A stretch of DNA of 64,000 nt from Niallia endozanthoxylica (GCF_008710145.1 NZ_VYKL01000015.1:434001-498000); one strand, 5' to 3'. Counted from the stretch's first letter, positions 16,356 to 25,753 are shown. Numbers and translations: made by a program. The notes: generated by a model from the letters alone, not told the origin.

Positions 16356-16625
16356 TTATATAGCCATTAATTTTCGTTCTTTAATGAAACGAATAGCAGC
16401 TCCGCGTGTACTTATTTTACTTTTGACAAGCGTTTCTAATAAAGAAATATAGTAACTACCGTCGAATTCCTTTTGTGATTTTAATGTTAGCTCAATTGCA
16501 GTATTTGTCAATTCATCCGTTGCTTTTGTATATTGCTTACCGTAATGGATGAAGCCAATTGCATCCTCTTGCAATTTAAAACCTTTACTTTCAAGAAAAT
16601 CGACATATTGTGCTACTGTTTTCAA
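16356..16625 (-). CDS. DUF6123-like hypothetical protein
   Basis: An 89-residue soluble, mostly helical protein: KTVAQYVDFLESKGFKLQED, IGFIHYGKQYTKATDE, then ISLLETLVKSKISTRGAAIR. This resembles a small Bacillaceae family I recall as DUF6123; no function is known. Start ATG at 16625 with GAGAGGAATGG just upstream (GGGAGAGGA). It lies on the minus strand, 63 bases downstream of the PAP2-like gene, and may be cotranscribed with it. Confidence 0.65.
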   Translation of the reverse strand: MKTVAQYVDFLESKGFKLQEDAIGFIHYGKQYTKATDELTNTAIELTLKSQKEFDGSYYISLLETLVKSKISTRGAAIRFIKERKLMAI

Positions 16626-16688
16626 AATGATCCATTCCTCTCCCTAACATAGTCCCATTAACATAATACTTCAATTTTAGACAAATTT

Positions 16689-17150
16689 CTATCTTTTTTT
16701 TGTTATTAAATGACCTATTGTTCCTGTAACTATACCAAGTATTGCTCCGCCAATTACTTCTTCCGGTTGATGACCAAGCATTTCTTTCAGTTTTTTCGGC
16801 GTTTTTTCTTCAAATTCAACGGGTTTGTCCTTTTGGACCTTTTCTACTAATTCACCTAAATCATTAACCTTCAACGTTAACTCACCGGTTTGGCGGCGGA
16901 TCCCTTGGGCATCATACATAACAATCAGCCCATAAATCATTGATAGAGCAAAATCAATCGTTGGAAGACCTCTTTTTAAAGCAATATATGTGGTCAGTGA
17001 CGAAACTCCAGCGGAATGAGAACTGGGCATCCCTCCAGTTTGAAAAAATAATTCGGGTTTCCATTTTCGTGTCTTCACAAAATGAATCGGAATTTTCAAA
17101 CCTTGAGCCAAGCCAATACTTAATAAAGCAATATATACCCCTTTATTCAT
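16689..17150 (-). CDS. Divergent PAP2-family membrane protein (YuiD-like)
   Basis: A 153-residue protein with hydrophobic segments at both ends and the motifs GGMPSSHSAGVSS (residues 39-51) and YDAQGIRRQ (around 79-87), the signature of the YuiD/VanZ-unrelated divergent PAP2 group. These are related to acid phosphatase/vanadium haloperoxidase folds and are thought to act on lipid phosphates at the membrane; the B. subtilis homologue is uncharacterised. ATG at 17150 follows AGAGAGGTG. The gene diverges from sspL. Confidence 0.85.
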   Translation of the reverse strand: MNKGVYIALLSIGLAQGLKIPIHFVKTRKWKPELFFQTGGMPSSHSAGVSSLTTYIALKRGLPTIDFALSMIYGLIVMYDAQGIRRQTGELTLKVNDLGELVEKVQKDKPVEFEEKTPKKLKEMLGHQPEEVIGGAILGIVTGTIGHLITKKR

Positions 17151-17234
17151 AAACTTTCACCTCTCTTCTACTAGTGTGAAGAATGATGAGTTGATTTATT
17201 CTTCTTGGAAATAATAGTAATGGAGGTGAGGGAA

Positions 17235-17375
17235 ATGGGTCAAAAAAAGCATTCAAACAGAGGCACAAAGGCACCTGGAGTAAATCCGCAAGGCTATGGT
17301 CAAGATGCTGAATTTGCAGAAGAACCAAAAAGTCAACTGGAAAATAGAGCAAAAAAGTCAAACACAAAAATTTAG
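17235..17375 (+). CDS. sspL: Small acid-soluble spore protein L
   Basis: A 46-residue product: MGQKKHSNRGTKAPGVNPQG, YGQDAEFAEEPKSQLENRAK, KSNTKI. The GVxPQG block and the C-terminal PKxxLExRAKKSNTK are diagnostic of SspL, a minor SASP made in the forespore under sigma-F/G and held in the spore core. GGAGGTGA lies 5 bases upstream of the ATG. The position next to ypcP is the same as in B. subtilis. Followed by a terminator at 17390. Confidence 0.92.
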   Translation: MGQKKHSNRGTKAPGVNPQGYGQDAEFAEEPKSQLENRAKKSNTKI

Positions 17376-17389
17376 GTTAAGCCATGAAA

Positions 17390-17417
17390 AAAAGACAGAC
17401 AACAACGTCTGTCTTTT
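17390..17417. terminator. Bidirectional terminator between sspL and ypcP
   Basis: Stem AAAAGACAGAC/GTCTGTCTTTT with a 6-base loop; the arms supply A and T runs for both directions. Confidence 0.85.
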
Positions 17418-17429
17418 CTCCCATTATCC

Positions 17430-18323
17430 TTAATTGGCTATTTCATTTTCAAATTCAATGAAACGGTGAAGACCTTTCATTTCCACTTCATTAAATTTAT
17501 CCAGCACCTTTTCTCGGTCAAGAATAAATCTTGCTTTGTCAAGTTCATAGTTAATTGGGACATCACATTTAATTTCAGCCAGCTTTTTGCTTAAATAAAG
17601 CATGTCTAAATCGTTCTCAATCTTCGTTTTCTGAGCCTTTGTTAATTGGTCTAAATTAGCTACGACACCGTCTACATGTCCATACTGCTGCAGTAGCTTT
17701 AAAGCTGTTTTTTCACCAATTCCCTTTACACCAGGATAATTATCGCTTGGATCTCCCATAAAGGCTTTTAAATCAATCATTTGTTTCGGCATAATTCCTT
17801 TTTCTGCAAAAAATGTATCTTTATTATGCACCAGATAATTTCCAAAACCTTTTTTTAATAAAATCACCGAAATATAATCATCTATCAGCTGCAATATATC
17901 CTGATCTCCTGTAAGAATATAAACATTTGCTTCATCTTTTGCCTGAGTAGCAATTGTCCCGATACAGTCATCAGCCTCAAACCCCTCTATTCCAATGTTT
18001 GGGACATCAAAGGCTTCTACCACTTCTTTGACAAGGTCAAATTGGGGAATTAACTCAACCGGTGCTTCCGACCGATTTCCTTTATAATCAGAGAAAATCT
18101 CATTACGGAAGGTCTTGCTCCCCATATCCCAGCATACCGCCACATGGCTTGGTTTAAAAGCTGATACCGCCGTAAAAAAATGCTTCACAAATCCGTTAAC
18201 TGCATTCGTGGGAATGCCTTTTGAGTTAATCATAAACTGTCCTGTTACAGATGTAGCAAAAAAGGCCCGGAACAAAAGTGCCATACCATCGACTAGCATT
18301 AACGAAGGTTTGTTATTATTCAA
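17430..18323 (-). CDS. ypcP: 5'-3' exonuclease YpcP (ExoR-type)
   Basis: A 297-residue stand-alone member of the DNA polymerase I 5'-nuclease/FEN family, which trims RNA primers and flaps. Motifs: LMLVDGMALLFRAFFA at the N-terminus, CWDMGSKTFRNEIFSDYKGN, FEADDCIGTIA, LTGDQDILQL, and the helix-hairpin-helix DPSDNYPGVKGIGEKTALKL. These supply the clustered metal-binding Asp/Glu residues. I chose TTG at 18323 rather than GTG at 18332: a GGGAG lies 10 bases upstream, and the B. subtilis protein (296 residues) starts MNNNK, matching the NNNK here. Confidence 0.93.
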   Translation of the reverse strand: MNNNKPSLMLVDGMALLFRAFFATSVTGQFMINSKGIPTNAVNGFVKHFFTAVSAFKPSHVAVCWDMGSKTFRNEIFSDYKGNRSEAPVELIPQFDLVKEVVEAFDVPNIGIEGFEADDCIGTIATQAKDEANVYILTGDQDILQLIDDYISVILLKKGFGNYLVHNKDTFFAEKGIMPKQMIDLKAFMGDPSDNYPGVKGIGEKTALKLLQQYGHVDGVVANLDQLTKAQKTKIENDLDMLYLSKKLAEIKCDVPINYELDKARFILDREKVLDKFNEVEMKGLHRFIEFENEIAN

Positions 18324-18451
18324 TTCTTTCACACTCCCTATCCTATCACATTTACATGTAAAGCTAATTATAGCATTTATATATATAGAATGTGTTGGTA
18401 ATCACCTGAGCAATTAACAGAATAAGGATAATCATATTTTTCTTTGAACAG

Positions 18452-18484
18452 AAAAAAGTGCCAAATACTAGTGATTGACACTTT
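18452..18484 (-). terminator. Terminator of the nucleotidyltransferase-GNAT operon
   Basis: Imperfect stem AAAGTGCCAA/TTGACACTTT with a 10-base loop; on the minus strand it is followed by TTTTTT. Confidence 0.75.
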
Positions 18485-18495
18485 CTGTTAGGTGG

Positions 18496-18990
18496 TTATA
18501 CAAATACCGTCGTCCCTTTTGCCATAATAACCGTATCGATAACATTTCCATCTTTATTAATGATTGTTTCTTCCTTTTCCATTTCAAACTGATTGGAATG
18601 ATAAAAACTGATATTTTGCGGAGTATCTTTGCGAACCCGGCACGTAATTTGATCCTTTTTGTTATCACGTGCATATTCTTCGAGCCATTCAAGCATTTTT
18701 TTAGCTAAACCTTTTCCTCTGGCTTCAGGTATAACCGATAGCCTGAAGAAATACAAGGAAGCCTCATCCATTTCCTTAAACCGTACGGATCCAACTGGTT
18801 TTCCATTTATATAAACCAGTATAGCCTGTTCAGCTCCTCCACGAATAGAATCCACCAATGTTGATAGTTTTTCATTCATGGCACTTGAAGGCGTGTCATA
18901 TTTATTATATTCCCTAAATGCATCCTGCATGGTTTGATAGACGTATTCTATTTCTTTTACAGTTTCTACTAGTTTAATCTCATATTCCAT
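18496..18990 (-). CDS. GNAT-family N-acetyltransferase
   Basis: A 164-residue acetyltransferase with the acetyl-CoA-binding motif A, RLSVIPEARGKGLAKKMLEW (around residues 86-105), and motif B NISFYHSNQFEMEKEE. These enzymes acetylate amines on small molecules or proteins; the substrate is unknown. The ATG at 18990 was chosen because GGGGTG lies 5 bases upstream. It follows the nucleotidyltransferase gene by 16 bases on the same strand, so the two are probably cotranscribed. Confidence 0.87.
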   Translation of the reverse strand: MEYEIKLVETVKEIEYVYQTMQDAFREYNKYDTPSSAMNEKLSTLVDSIRGGAEQAILVYINGKPVGSVRFKEMDEASLYFFRLSVIPEARGKGLAKKMLEWLEEYARDNKKDQITCRVRKDTPQNISFYHSNQFEMEKEETIINKDGNVIDTVIMAKGTTVFV

Positions 18991-19006
18991 ATCCACACCC
19001 CGTATT

Positions 19007-19768
19007 TCATAGACGTAAAAGCTCCCAAATCCATTCGTTCAGTTCATTTTCTATCGATTTCCCCTTCGATAAACCATAGGAATCCTCAAGTAATACAGGC
19101 CTTTCCTGCTCCATTATTCTAATTCCATCTTCAACATCAGCAGCAGAAACCAACCTTCCGTCCATCTTAGCCTCCATGATTTGTTGGTAAAAAGAAACCA
19201 ACATATCCTCGTTAGGAAATAAGGACGTAAAAGAACGATACAGAGCATTTACCGGCACTTTTTGTTCTAAAATAATCACCTTTGCAAGCAGGAGAGCACG
19301 CACCGCTTGTATTAATTGCTTTTGTCTTTTTTCCGTAAAAGTCTTATGGCGGATATCCTTCAAATTCCGATCCATTAAGTGAATGTAATGATGAAACAAC
19401 GAAAGCAGCGAATAACTTTCAGTAATAAATCGCTGTAGCTTGTCAGAAAATTGCTGATTATCTCGATACAGAACGGGAGAAAAGGCCCATTCACACAAAC
19501 TAGGATTCGATTTTTGCAGTAAATGAAATGCTTTATAAAGGTCCCATCCTTGGGCATCATAAGGCGCAGGAATATCAATCGTTTCCTGCGCCTTTCTTAA
19601 TGATAAATAACTTCTCACATCCCGGGTTTTATAGATAAAACGAACATCATAGTCAGAATGATCGTTTACCCCTCCCCATGCCCGGCTGCCGGTTTCAGAA
19701 GCGAATAGAATCTCAATATTGTATTCGTCTTCGATTTTCTTTAACCAAGATTCAATCATTTCTTCCAC
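19007..19768 (-). CDS. RlaP/YcgL-type nucleotidyltransferase
   Basis: A 253-residue protein with a minimal nucleotidyltransferase core: FASETGSRAWGGVNDHSDYD (residues about 21-40) provides the GS and DxD metal-binding motif, followed by VRFIYKTRDVRSYLSL. The remainder is a helical domain. It belongs to the predicted nucleotidyltransferase group related to phage RlaP and B. subtilis YcgL, whose substrate is unknown. ATG 19768 with GAGGTGG upstream. It probably forms an operon with the GNAT gene and lies 45 bases downstream of dynA. Confidence 0.82.
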   Translation of the reverse strand: MEEMIESWLKKIEDEYNIEILFASETGSRAWGGVNDHSDYDVRFIYKTRDVRSYLSLRKAQETIDIPAPYDAQGWDLYKAFHLLQKSNPSLCEWAFSPVLYRDNQQFSDKLQRFITESYSLLSLFHHYIHLMDRNLKDIRHKTFTEKRQKQLIQAVRALLLAKVIILEQKVPVNALYRSFTSLFPNEDMLVSFYQQIMEAKMDGRLVSAADVEDGIRIMEQERPVLLEDSYGLSKGKSIENELNEWIWELLRL

Positions 19769-19813
19769 CTCGTTTGTGACAGACCGAGAATGATTATGTT
19801 CTTTCAGCAGCCA

Positions 19814-22800
19814 TTACTGTACTTTCTCGGCATTGGCCAGCAATTTTTTCTCAATTGCCCGAAGTTCCCCAATTGGAATTTCATTTGATATAGAAGCGAG
19901 TGCTCCTTGATAGTATTCTTCAACTTGTTCCGTCAAATACACGAGCAGAAGACGAAACTCAGCTTCAAGCTGGTCTCCATAATGAAGTTTTAAACGCTCT
20001 TTTCCTGCCGCTAAGTAATCGTCAGCAGGTTCTTGGAGATTTGCTTCTAATTCTTCCCCTAACAACTTTCTCTCATTTTTTTCAAAGAATGATTTTGGAT
20101 TTTTAAAATAGGCTAATGCTGTTTTAAAACGCTGATTATCAAGTGACACAAACGCTGTTTCAAAATCAATCCCTTCCAATCGGTTCATCTCATAGGTGCT
20201 AAAGGACAGATCCGAATTATGCTCCTGTATCGCCGCAATGATTGAGCGCTCAGACTGAGAAAGATTCTTTCGTATAAAAGCTTCAATTCGTAAAGTAGTA
20301 GCGCGCAGCTCCTGAGCAAAATCATAACCAAAGTCTTCTAAAAATGCATCAAGTGCCGTTTGAAGCGCCTTTTTCAAGTTTCTTCCATCATCCTTTAAAA
20401 TCGCAGGATTAAAGGCTTCCTTTAAAAAGTCACTAAATCTTAAAAATACGCGTTGCTTAATGTAAAAGACAAGCTCTTCTGCTTCCTGAACCAATCTTTT
20501 CTGTAAAAAGGATGGCTGTTGCGATTGAATGAGATCCCTTATTTGAGCTTTTTCTGCTTCCAACTGGATTCGCTTTTGGGCCTTTGTATCTTGATCCTCT
20601 TCAGCGGAATGAATAAAGCTTTGCAGCTGCGCCAGTACCCGTTCCATCTCTACTTTTGCTGAATTAATCGCAATCCCCCTTAGATCATGCTCAATAAAGG
20701 AGTAGAATCGTTCTTCAAATAAACGGATACCTGATTTCTCTGTTAGTACCCCGGCTATTTTCTCTTTCAAAGACATAAGACTTGAAACAGGATACAAATG
20801 TGGCTGTCTAATTCCGTAGGTCACGAGCTGGTCTTCCACATAATCAAGGACAGCATGCATCTCTTCCTCATCATGAGCTAAGTCAATGGCATTCACAATG
20901 AAAAACATCTTATCAAGCGCAAATGTGTCTTTTACACGACCTAGTTGAATCAAAAATTCACGATCTGCTTTCGAGAATGCATGATTATAATAGGTAACAA
21001 ACAAAATGGCATCTGAATTTTTGATATATTCAAAGGCAACACCTGTGTGACGGGCATTAATGGAATCCGCTCCAGGTGTATCGACTAATGTAATCCCTTT
21101 GCGAGTTAGTTCACATTCAAAATACACTTCAATCCACTCTACTAAACAGGACTGTTCTTCATTTGCAACAAACCCCGAAAAGTTAGCTAAATCGGTTTGA
21201 ATCGTTTCACCCAACTGATTCTGATAAGCTCCAATGCCTCGTACAAATGCTTGTAAAAAGGCTAAGTGCATTTTTTCATAGGCATCAGCATTGCTATGAT
21301 TTCCTATTACTTCTTTTGCTGCAGTAACGGCATGCTGAAGCGTATCTGCTTGCGAACCAAACGCTGTCAGTGATCGATTGACATCATCCATTAATGTTTT
21401 GAGGGCCTTCAGCTTTACCAAGACCGTTCCATGAGGATGCTCCGCATCAACCGGCATAATTTTGTTGATTGCTGCTGTTGTTGGATTAGGTGAAACCGGC
21501 AATAGACTTTCTCCTAAAAGCGCATTGGCAAATGAAGATTTCCCCGCACTAAAGGCACCAAATAAAGCAACCGTGAATGATTGATTCTTAAGTCTTTCTG
21601 CTTTCTGCCCCAGCTCTTCGGCTAATTTTTTAAACCCTGGTACACCCTTTACTTGATCAGCCGCAAACTTTAAGCTTGGAATAAGTGCTTCTAGTTCCGT
21701 TTGATTCGTTTGCTGACTAGAAACAACCGAACGAACAGAACGAGATTTTTTCTCTTTTTCAACTTTTGCCTGCTTGTTTTCCAAGCTGTCAGTTACTATA
21801 ATTTCCGCTTCTTCCGCATGATCTACAGCCAATTCCTTGAAAAGCTCAATATAATCAGTTTGATTAAAGTGTCCTGTTAGTAACTGCTCTATTTGAATAT
21901 TCGAAAGCAGCTGCTTCTCTTCAATTTCCGCAATATCTTTGTAGGCATTGTAATAAAAAGTAAGAGATGATAATCTCTCCTCAAGCTTTCTTTTTTGAAC
22001 AGCCTGTTTTTCCTGTAATCGAGTCAATAAAGCAGACCGATAGGAAGACAACTGTTCTTTCGTTTTCCTTTTTACCTCATTTGTAACGTCCCTTGTGTAT
22101 GTCAGTACATAATCACCAGATAAACGTGCACCTTCCTTAACTGTCGAAATGAGTAGGTCTTTGTCAAACTCAACCTTGAAATTTTGAACAGCAGATAAAA
22201 GTTCTTCATCTTCTATATCATTATCTTTCAAGCTTTTCACAAACAATTCTTTCATATGCCAATCAATTTGCGATGTTACTTTTTCAGCAAAATCTGCAAA
22301 GAACCGGTCAAGTCTAAGCGAGCGCTCCTGCTCCGTTTTTTGTTTTGCAAAAAACAAACCGACTTTAAATTCAGGCTGTCTCGCCGCCAGATATTGCTCG
22401 GCTAAATCACGGGTTTGGAAAGGCATAATATAGGCATTATCTAGTACACTGTCAATTTCATCATATAACTGCTTTTCCTTTTGATTAAGGGAATGACTTA
22501 ATTCATTCAGCTGATTTTTTAGTTCAGCAACTGTTTCCCCTAGATTGTTCCTCTCTTCTTCCGAAAGCTCTGCTAAACGCTCGTTAAGCTCGTTAATAGC
22601 TGCCTCATCTTTTTCTGATAAAAATAAGCGATGCTCCTCGCATAATTTCGTAAGCGATTGGAAAACTGATTCAGGGAGAGCATCTAACCGATGACTTACC
22701 TTTTCCTCAATAAACTTTCTTAGTGCCGGAAATTGGTTTTGCGGGTGATCCGCTTTCTTTAATGAAGTATAAAAGATTTTTGCCGGCTTCACACCCCATG

Positions 22801-23485
22801 ATGCAAAGGAGTTCGTTACACTTTCTTGAAACGCCGCGAAACTCAATTCTTCATCTCGATGCTTATCAATCTGGTTAATCACTAAATATACTTCTTTACC
22901 AGCTTCTGTCAGCTCCTTTGTAAAAAGGAAATTCAATTCACTCTGAACATGATTATAATCCATCACATAAAAAACTAAATCAGCCAGATGTAACGCTGAT
23001 TCCGTTGCAATCCTGTGAGCATCATCAGTCGAATCAATACCTGGAGTATCCATAATAATAGTATCTTTCGGAATAGATGTTTTAGAATAACTAATTTCAA
23101 TTGACTGAATTTGATCCCCATCCTTACAATATGATTTTACCTGTTCATAATCGTATGGTGCCGGATAAATAAGCGGACGGTCTTCCTTGAAAAATACTTT
23201 AGCATAATCATCGCCAGACTTGATTTTTACCAAATTGGCACTTGTCGGAATGGGGCTGGAAGGCAGCAAGTTCTCACCCATAATCCGGTTAATCATACTT
23301 GATTTCCCCGCAGAGAAATGACCGCAAAAAGCGATAGAATACTCCTGTTTTTCCAGCTTTAAAGCTAAGTCCTTTGCACGTTCAGCTGACTGAACATTTT
23401 TATGTTTTTCAAACAATTCGTATAACGCAGCTATTTGTCCTCTTAACAGAACCGCGTCTCTTTTTTGTATCTCCGTTTTCACCAT
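19814..23485 (-). CDS. dynA: Dynamin-like membrane GTPase DynA (two-headed)
   Basis: A 1223-residue bacterial dynamin formed by two tandem dynamin modules in one chain. The first G domain has P-loop GHFSAGKSS (55-63), DTPGIDS and NQIDKH; the second has GAFSAGKSS (around 641), DTPGADS and NAIDLAHD. Coiled helical stalks follow each. In B. subtilis DynA (YpbR, 1193 residues) tethers and fuses membranes and protects cells against membrane stress, phage and antibiotics, and a conserved link with bpsA-bpsB is seen there as here. Both P-loops are intact, so both heads should bind GTP. Start ATG at 23485, preceded by AAGGGG. Confidence 0.96.
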   Translation of the reverse strand: MVKTEIQKRDAVLLRGQIAALYELFEKHKNVQSAERAKDLALKLEKQEYSIAFCGHFSAGKSSMINRIMGENLLPSSPIPTSANLVKIKSGDDYAKVFFKEDRPLIYPAPYDYEQVKSYCKDGDQIQSIEISYSKTSIPKDTIIMDTPGIDSTDDAHRIATESALHLADLVFYVMDYNHVQSELNFLFTKELTEAGKEVYLVINQIDKHRDEELSFAAFQESVTNSFASWGVKPAKIFYTSLKKADHPQNQFPALRKFIEEKVSHRLDALPESVFQSLTKLCEEHRLFLSEKDEAAINELNERLAELSEEERNNLGETVAELKNQLNELSHSLNQKEKQLYDEIDSVLDNAYIMPFQTRDLAEQYLAARQPEFKVGLFFAKQKTEQERSLRLDRFFADFAEKVTSQIDWHMKELFVKSLKDNDIEDEELLSAVQNFKVEFDKDLLISTVKEGARLSGDYVLTYTRDVTNEVKRKTKEQLSSYRSALLTRLQEKQAVQKRKLEERLSSLTFYYNAYKDIAEIEEKQLLSNIQIEQLLTGHFNQTDYIELFKELAVDHAEEAEIIVTDSLENKQAKVEKEKKSRSVRSVVSSQQTNQTELEALIPSLKFAADQVKGVPGFKKLAEELGQKAERLKNQSFTVALFGAFSAGKSSFANALLGESLLPVSPNPTTAAINKIMPVDAEHPHGTVLVKLKALKTLMDDVNRSLTAFGSQADTLQHAVTAAKEVIGNHSNADAYEKMHLAFLQAFVRGIGAYQNQLGETIQTDLANFSGFVANEEQSCLVEWIEVYFECELTRKGITLVDTPGADSINARHTGVAFEYIKNSDAILFVTYYNHAFSKADREFLIQLGRVKDTFALDKMFFIVNAIDLAHDEEEMHAVLDYVEDQLVTYGIRQPHLYPVSSLMSLKEKIAGVLTEKSGIRLFEERFYSFIEHDLRGIAINSAKVEMERVLAQLQSFIHSAEEDQDTKAQKRIQLEAEKAQIRDLIQSQQPSFLQKRLVQEAEELVFYIKQRVFLRFSDFLKEAFNPAILKDDGRNLKKALQTALDAFLEDFGYDFAQELRATTLRIEAFIRKNLSQSERSIIAAIQEHNSDLSFSTYEMNRLEGIDFETAFVSLDNQRFKTALAYFKNPKSFFEKNERKLLGEELEANLQEPADDYLAAGKERLKLHYGDQLEAEFRLLLVYLTEQVEEYYQGALASISNEIPIGELRAIEKKLLANAEKVQ

Positions 23486-23679
23486 GAATGACTACCCCTT
23501 ATTTTTTCAATATACTAACTATTTTAAACGATTTTACGTCTATTTCCTACTAAAAAACGCATATTAATCATGCCATGTTAATATTTACTATAATAAGTTT
23601 CAGGAAATAAAAATTATGTGAGGAAATGATTAACAAAAGTGATCTCAATTTTCCTAGTCGCTCCATTAAACCAAAATAA

Positions 23680-23717
23680 ATAAAGCCGAGCTTCTTTTAG
23701 AGAATACTCGACTTTAT
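23680..23717 (-). terminator. Probable terminator of the bpsA-bpsB unit
   Basis: Stem ATAAAGCCGAG/CTCGACTTTAT with one mismatch and a 16-base loop; on the minus strand a TTTATTTATTTT tail follows. It lies downstream of the tiny frame at 23800-23898. Confidence 0.5.
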
Positions 23718-23799
23718 CAAAAGTTTCTTATAAGCATAATGAACCCCTTTCTTTACTGCTTGGCTGAAAGCGTTTCCCAAACATACTAAAAAAGAGAAG

Positions 23800-23898
23800 C
23801 TATTTACTAATTGGATGCGGCTTTGAAACATTATTTAGTACATGCTTTAAAACGAAAGAGTAAACACCTACAGTAACTGCTATAAAAACGGCTGTCAT
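23800..23898 (-). CDS. Possible 32-residue membrane microprotein
   Basis: A short frame encoding MTAVFIAVTVGVYSFVLKHV followed by LNNVSKPHPISK: one hydrophobic segment (residues 2-17) and a basic tail. AAAGGATGG lies 9 bases upstream of the ATG at 23898. It lies between bpsB and a weak terminator on the same strand, so it could be the last gene of that unit. I recognise no family. A chance frame cannot be excluded at this length. Confidence 0.35.
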   Translation of the reverse strand: MTAVFIAVTVGVYSFVLKHVLNNVSKPHPISK

Positions 23899-23991
23899 CC
23901 CCGAACACCATCCTTTTATTGATAATAACTCTCATTTGCAATTAAATCATATCACGAATGATAATCCTTTTCAATAAGAATTTTGAAAGGA

Positions 23992-24555
23992 TTAGGCTTT
24001 ATTTACATTTTTTAGATTTTTAAATTTCAGCCATGCAGAAATCGGGTATTCTGTCAGTTCGTTTAAAGCCTTTTCCTCTGCTGGAATTCGGATTGCAAGA
24101 ATGGCTCCATTCAAAATTGTAAATAAAAACGCGGTGAAATAAGCTTGAAACATAATAGGAATGATAATAAATTCAATAGCAACGACCAAATAATTAGGAT
24201 GTTTTAGAAACCGGTACGGTCCCTTTTCCACAATTTGGACTCCCGGCAGTATGATAATTTTTGTATTCCAGCATTTCCCTAATGATAAAATGGCCCAGAT
24301 ACGTAAAATCTGTGTGAGAATAAATAAACTAAGCAAATAAGGCCATACCGGAGACAATTCTGTCTGCCAAATTTTCACTTCCAGTAAATAAATGATAAAA
24401 AACATGGTATGTATAAAAACGATGATACGATAATGCGATTGTCCAAATTCTTTTGCGCCCCTTTTTTTCATCCACACTTCATTTCTTTTGGCAATTACTA
24501 GTTCACATATGCGCTGCAGGATAATGAATAGAAGAAATAGATAAAAGATGAACAA
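23992..24555 (-). CDS. bpsB: Isoprenylcysteine methyltransferase-like protein BpsB (YpbQ)
   Basis: A 187-residue membrane protein with about five hydrophobic segments and the ICMT-type C-terminal motif GPYRFLKHPNYLVVAIEF plus RIPAEEKAL. In B. subtilis BpsB O-methylates the alkylpyrones made by the type III polyketide synthase BpsA. I chose TTG at 24555 because AGGTGGGA lies 6 bases upstream; the GTG at 24567 overlaps that Shine-Dalgarno and has none of its own. bpsA ends two bases upstream, so the genes are translationally close. This is the same order as in B. subtilis, with dynA next. Confidence 0.9.
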   Translation of the reverse strand: MFIFYLFLLFIILQRICELVIAKRNEVWMKKRGAKEFGQSHYRIIVFIHTMFFIIYLLEVKIWQTELSPVWPYLLSLFILTQILRIWAILSLGKCWNTKIIILPGVQIVEKGPYRFLKHPNYLVVAIEFIIIPIMFQAYFTAFLFTILNGAILAIRIPAEEKALNELTEYPISAWLKFKNLKNVNKA

Positions 24556-24557
24556 AT

Positions 24558-25643
24558 CTAATCCCACCTAACTAACAATAATTCCGAACTAAAACCTGGT
24601 CCTAAAGCCGTACACAGCCCCCATTCACCTGAGATTGCTTTTTGTAAAAAGCCTTTTAAGACAAGCAGCACGGTTGCTGACGATATATTCCCATAGTTTC
24701 TTAACACATTAAAGCTGATTTCAATCATAGATGAATCCAATTGTAATGTTTTTACATAAGCATCCAGTACCTTTTTTCCTCCTGGATGGGCAATAAAATG
24801 ATTAATTCTCTCCATCGAAAGTTGGTGCTCGTGTAAAAATTCTCCTACGATTGGCTTCAACCACTTTTCCACAATGACTGGAATATCCTTCGAAAAAACG
24901 ACGTACAAGCCATCATTTTTCACTTCCCAACCCATTACATCAAGTGAATTACGCATTGTAGTCGATTGAGTAGCCAATATTTTGGGTATGGACTCTAAGG
25001 AACAAATGGACTCTGCTTCGACTTCATCTCCTGAAACAAGTACACATACGACCCCATCTCCAAACAATGATGTTCCGATTAGGTTACTTTTCGATAAATC
25101 GTTTGGCTGGAAAGTTAAGCTGCAAAGCTCGATAGCTAAAACCAGTACTTTCGCCTTCGGGTATGCTTTACAGTATTCAAATGCCCGTGATAATCCAGCC
25201 GCTCCACCAGCACAGCCTAAACCCCAAATTGGAATTCTTTTCGTTTTTTCCGAAAATGGTAGTACATTCATAATACGCGCTTCAATACTTGGCGTTGCTA
25301 TGCCTGTACTGGTTATGAGGAAGATAGCCTCAATTTCCTCATATGCTACCTGTCTTTTTAAATACTCATGATTATGCAAACAATTTGAGATAGCCCTTGA
25401 ACCAAGGTCAATAGCGCTTTCAATAAAAGCGTTATTTTTCTCAACAAATGGGTGATTGTGTTGATACCAGTCCAAATCTTTCACAAAATGCCTTTTTTCT
25501 ACCTGCCCATGAGGGAAGACATGTAACAATCGATTAATATCTGGGAATGACTGATTAAAAAGCTGCTGTGAAAATTGCATGACTTCTTCTTGATGTAATA
25601 CAACTGGCGGAAAGGCATCTCCAATGGATAAAATGGCTGGCAT
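24558..25643 (-). CDS. bpsA: Type III polyketide synthase BpsA
   Basis: A 361-residue chalcone-synthase-like enzyme. The catalytic triad is visible: Cys in PIWGLGCAGGAAGLSRAF (about residue 147), His in HFIAHPGGKKVLDAY (about 288) and Asn in LRNYGNISSATV (about 321). It condenses fatty acyl-CoA starters with malonyl-CoA to give triketide and tetraketide alkylpyrones, which BpsB then methylates. ATG at 25643 is preceded by TAGGAG. A hairpin terminator-like structure oriented toward this gene lies about 110-135 bases upstream at 25754-25778. Confidence 0.94.
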   Translation of the reverse strand: MPAILSIGDAFPPVVLHQEEVMQFSQQLFNQSFPDINRLLHVFPHGQVEKRHFVKDLDWYQHNHPFVEKNNAFIESAIDLGSRAISNCLHNHEYLKRQVAYEEIEAIFLITSTGIATPSIEARIMNVLPFSEKTKRIPIWGLGCAGGAAGLSRAFEYCKAYPKAKVLVLAIELCSLTFQPNDLSKSNLIGTSLFGDGVVCVLVSGDEVEAESICSLESIPKILATQSTTMRNSLDVMGWEVKNDGLYVVFSKDIPVIVEKWLKPIVGEFLHEHQLSMERINHFIAHPGGKKVLDAYVKTLQLDSSMIEISFNVLRNYGNISSATVLLVLKGFLQKAISGEWGLCTALGPGFSSELLLVRWD

Positions 25644-25753
25644 TTCATTTTCTCCTATCTTTTGGTTATGCTATTACTTTCTCCATTTATAGATCTAATA
25701 TACTTTTTTGAAGTAGAGGTTAAGAGTGGCATGAAGAAATGGAGGCAAAAAAA

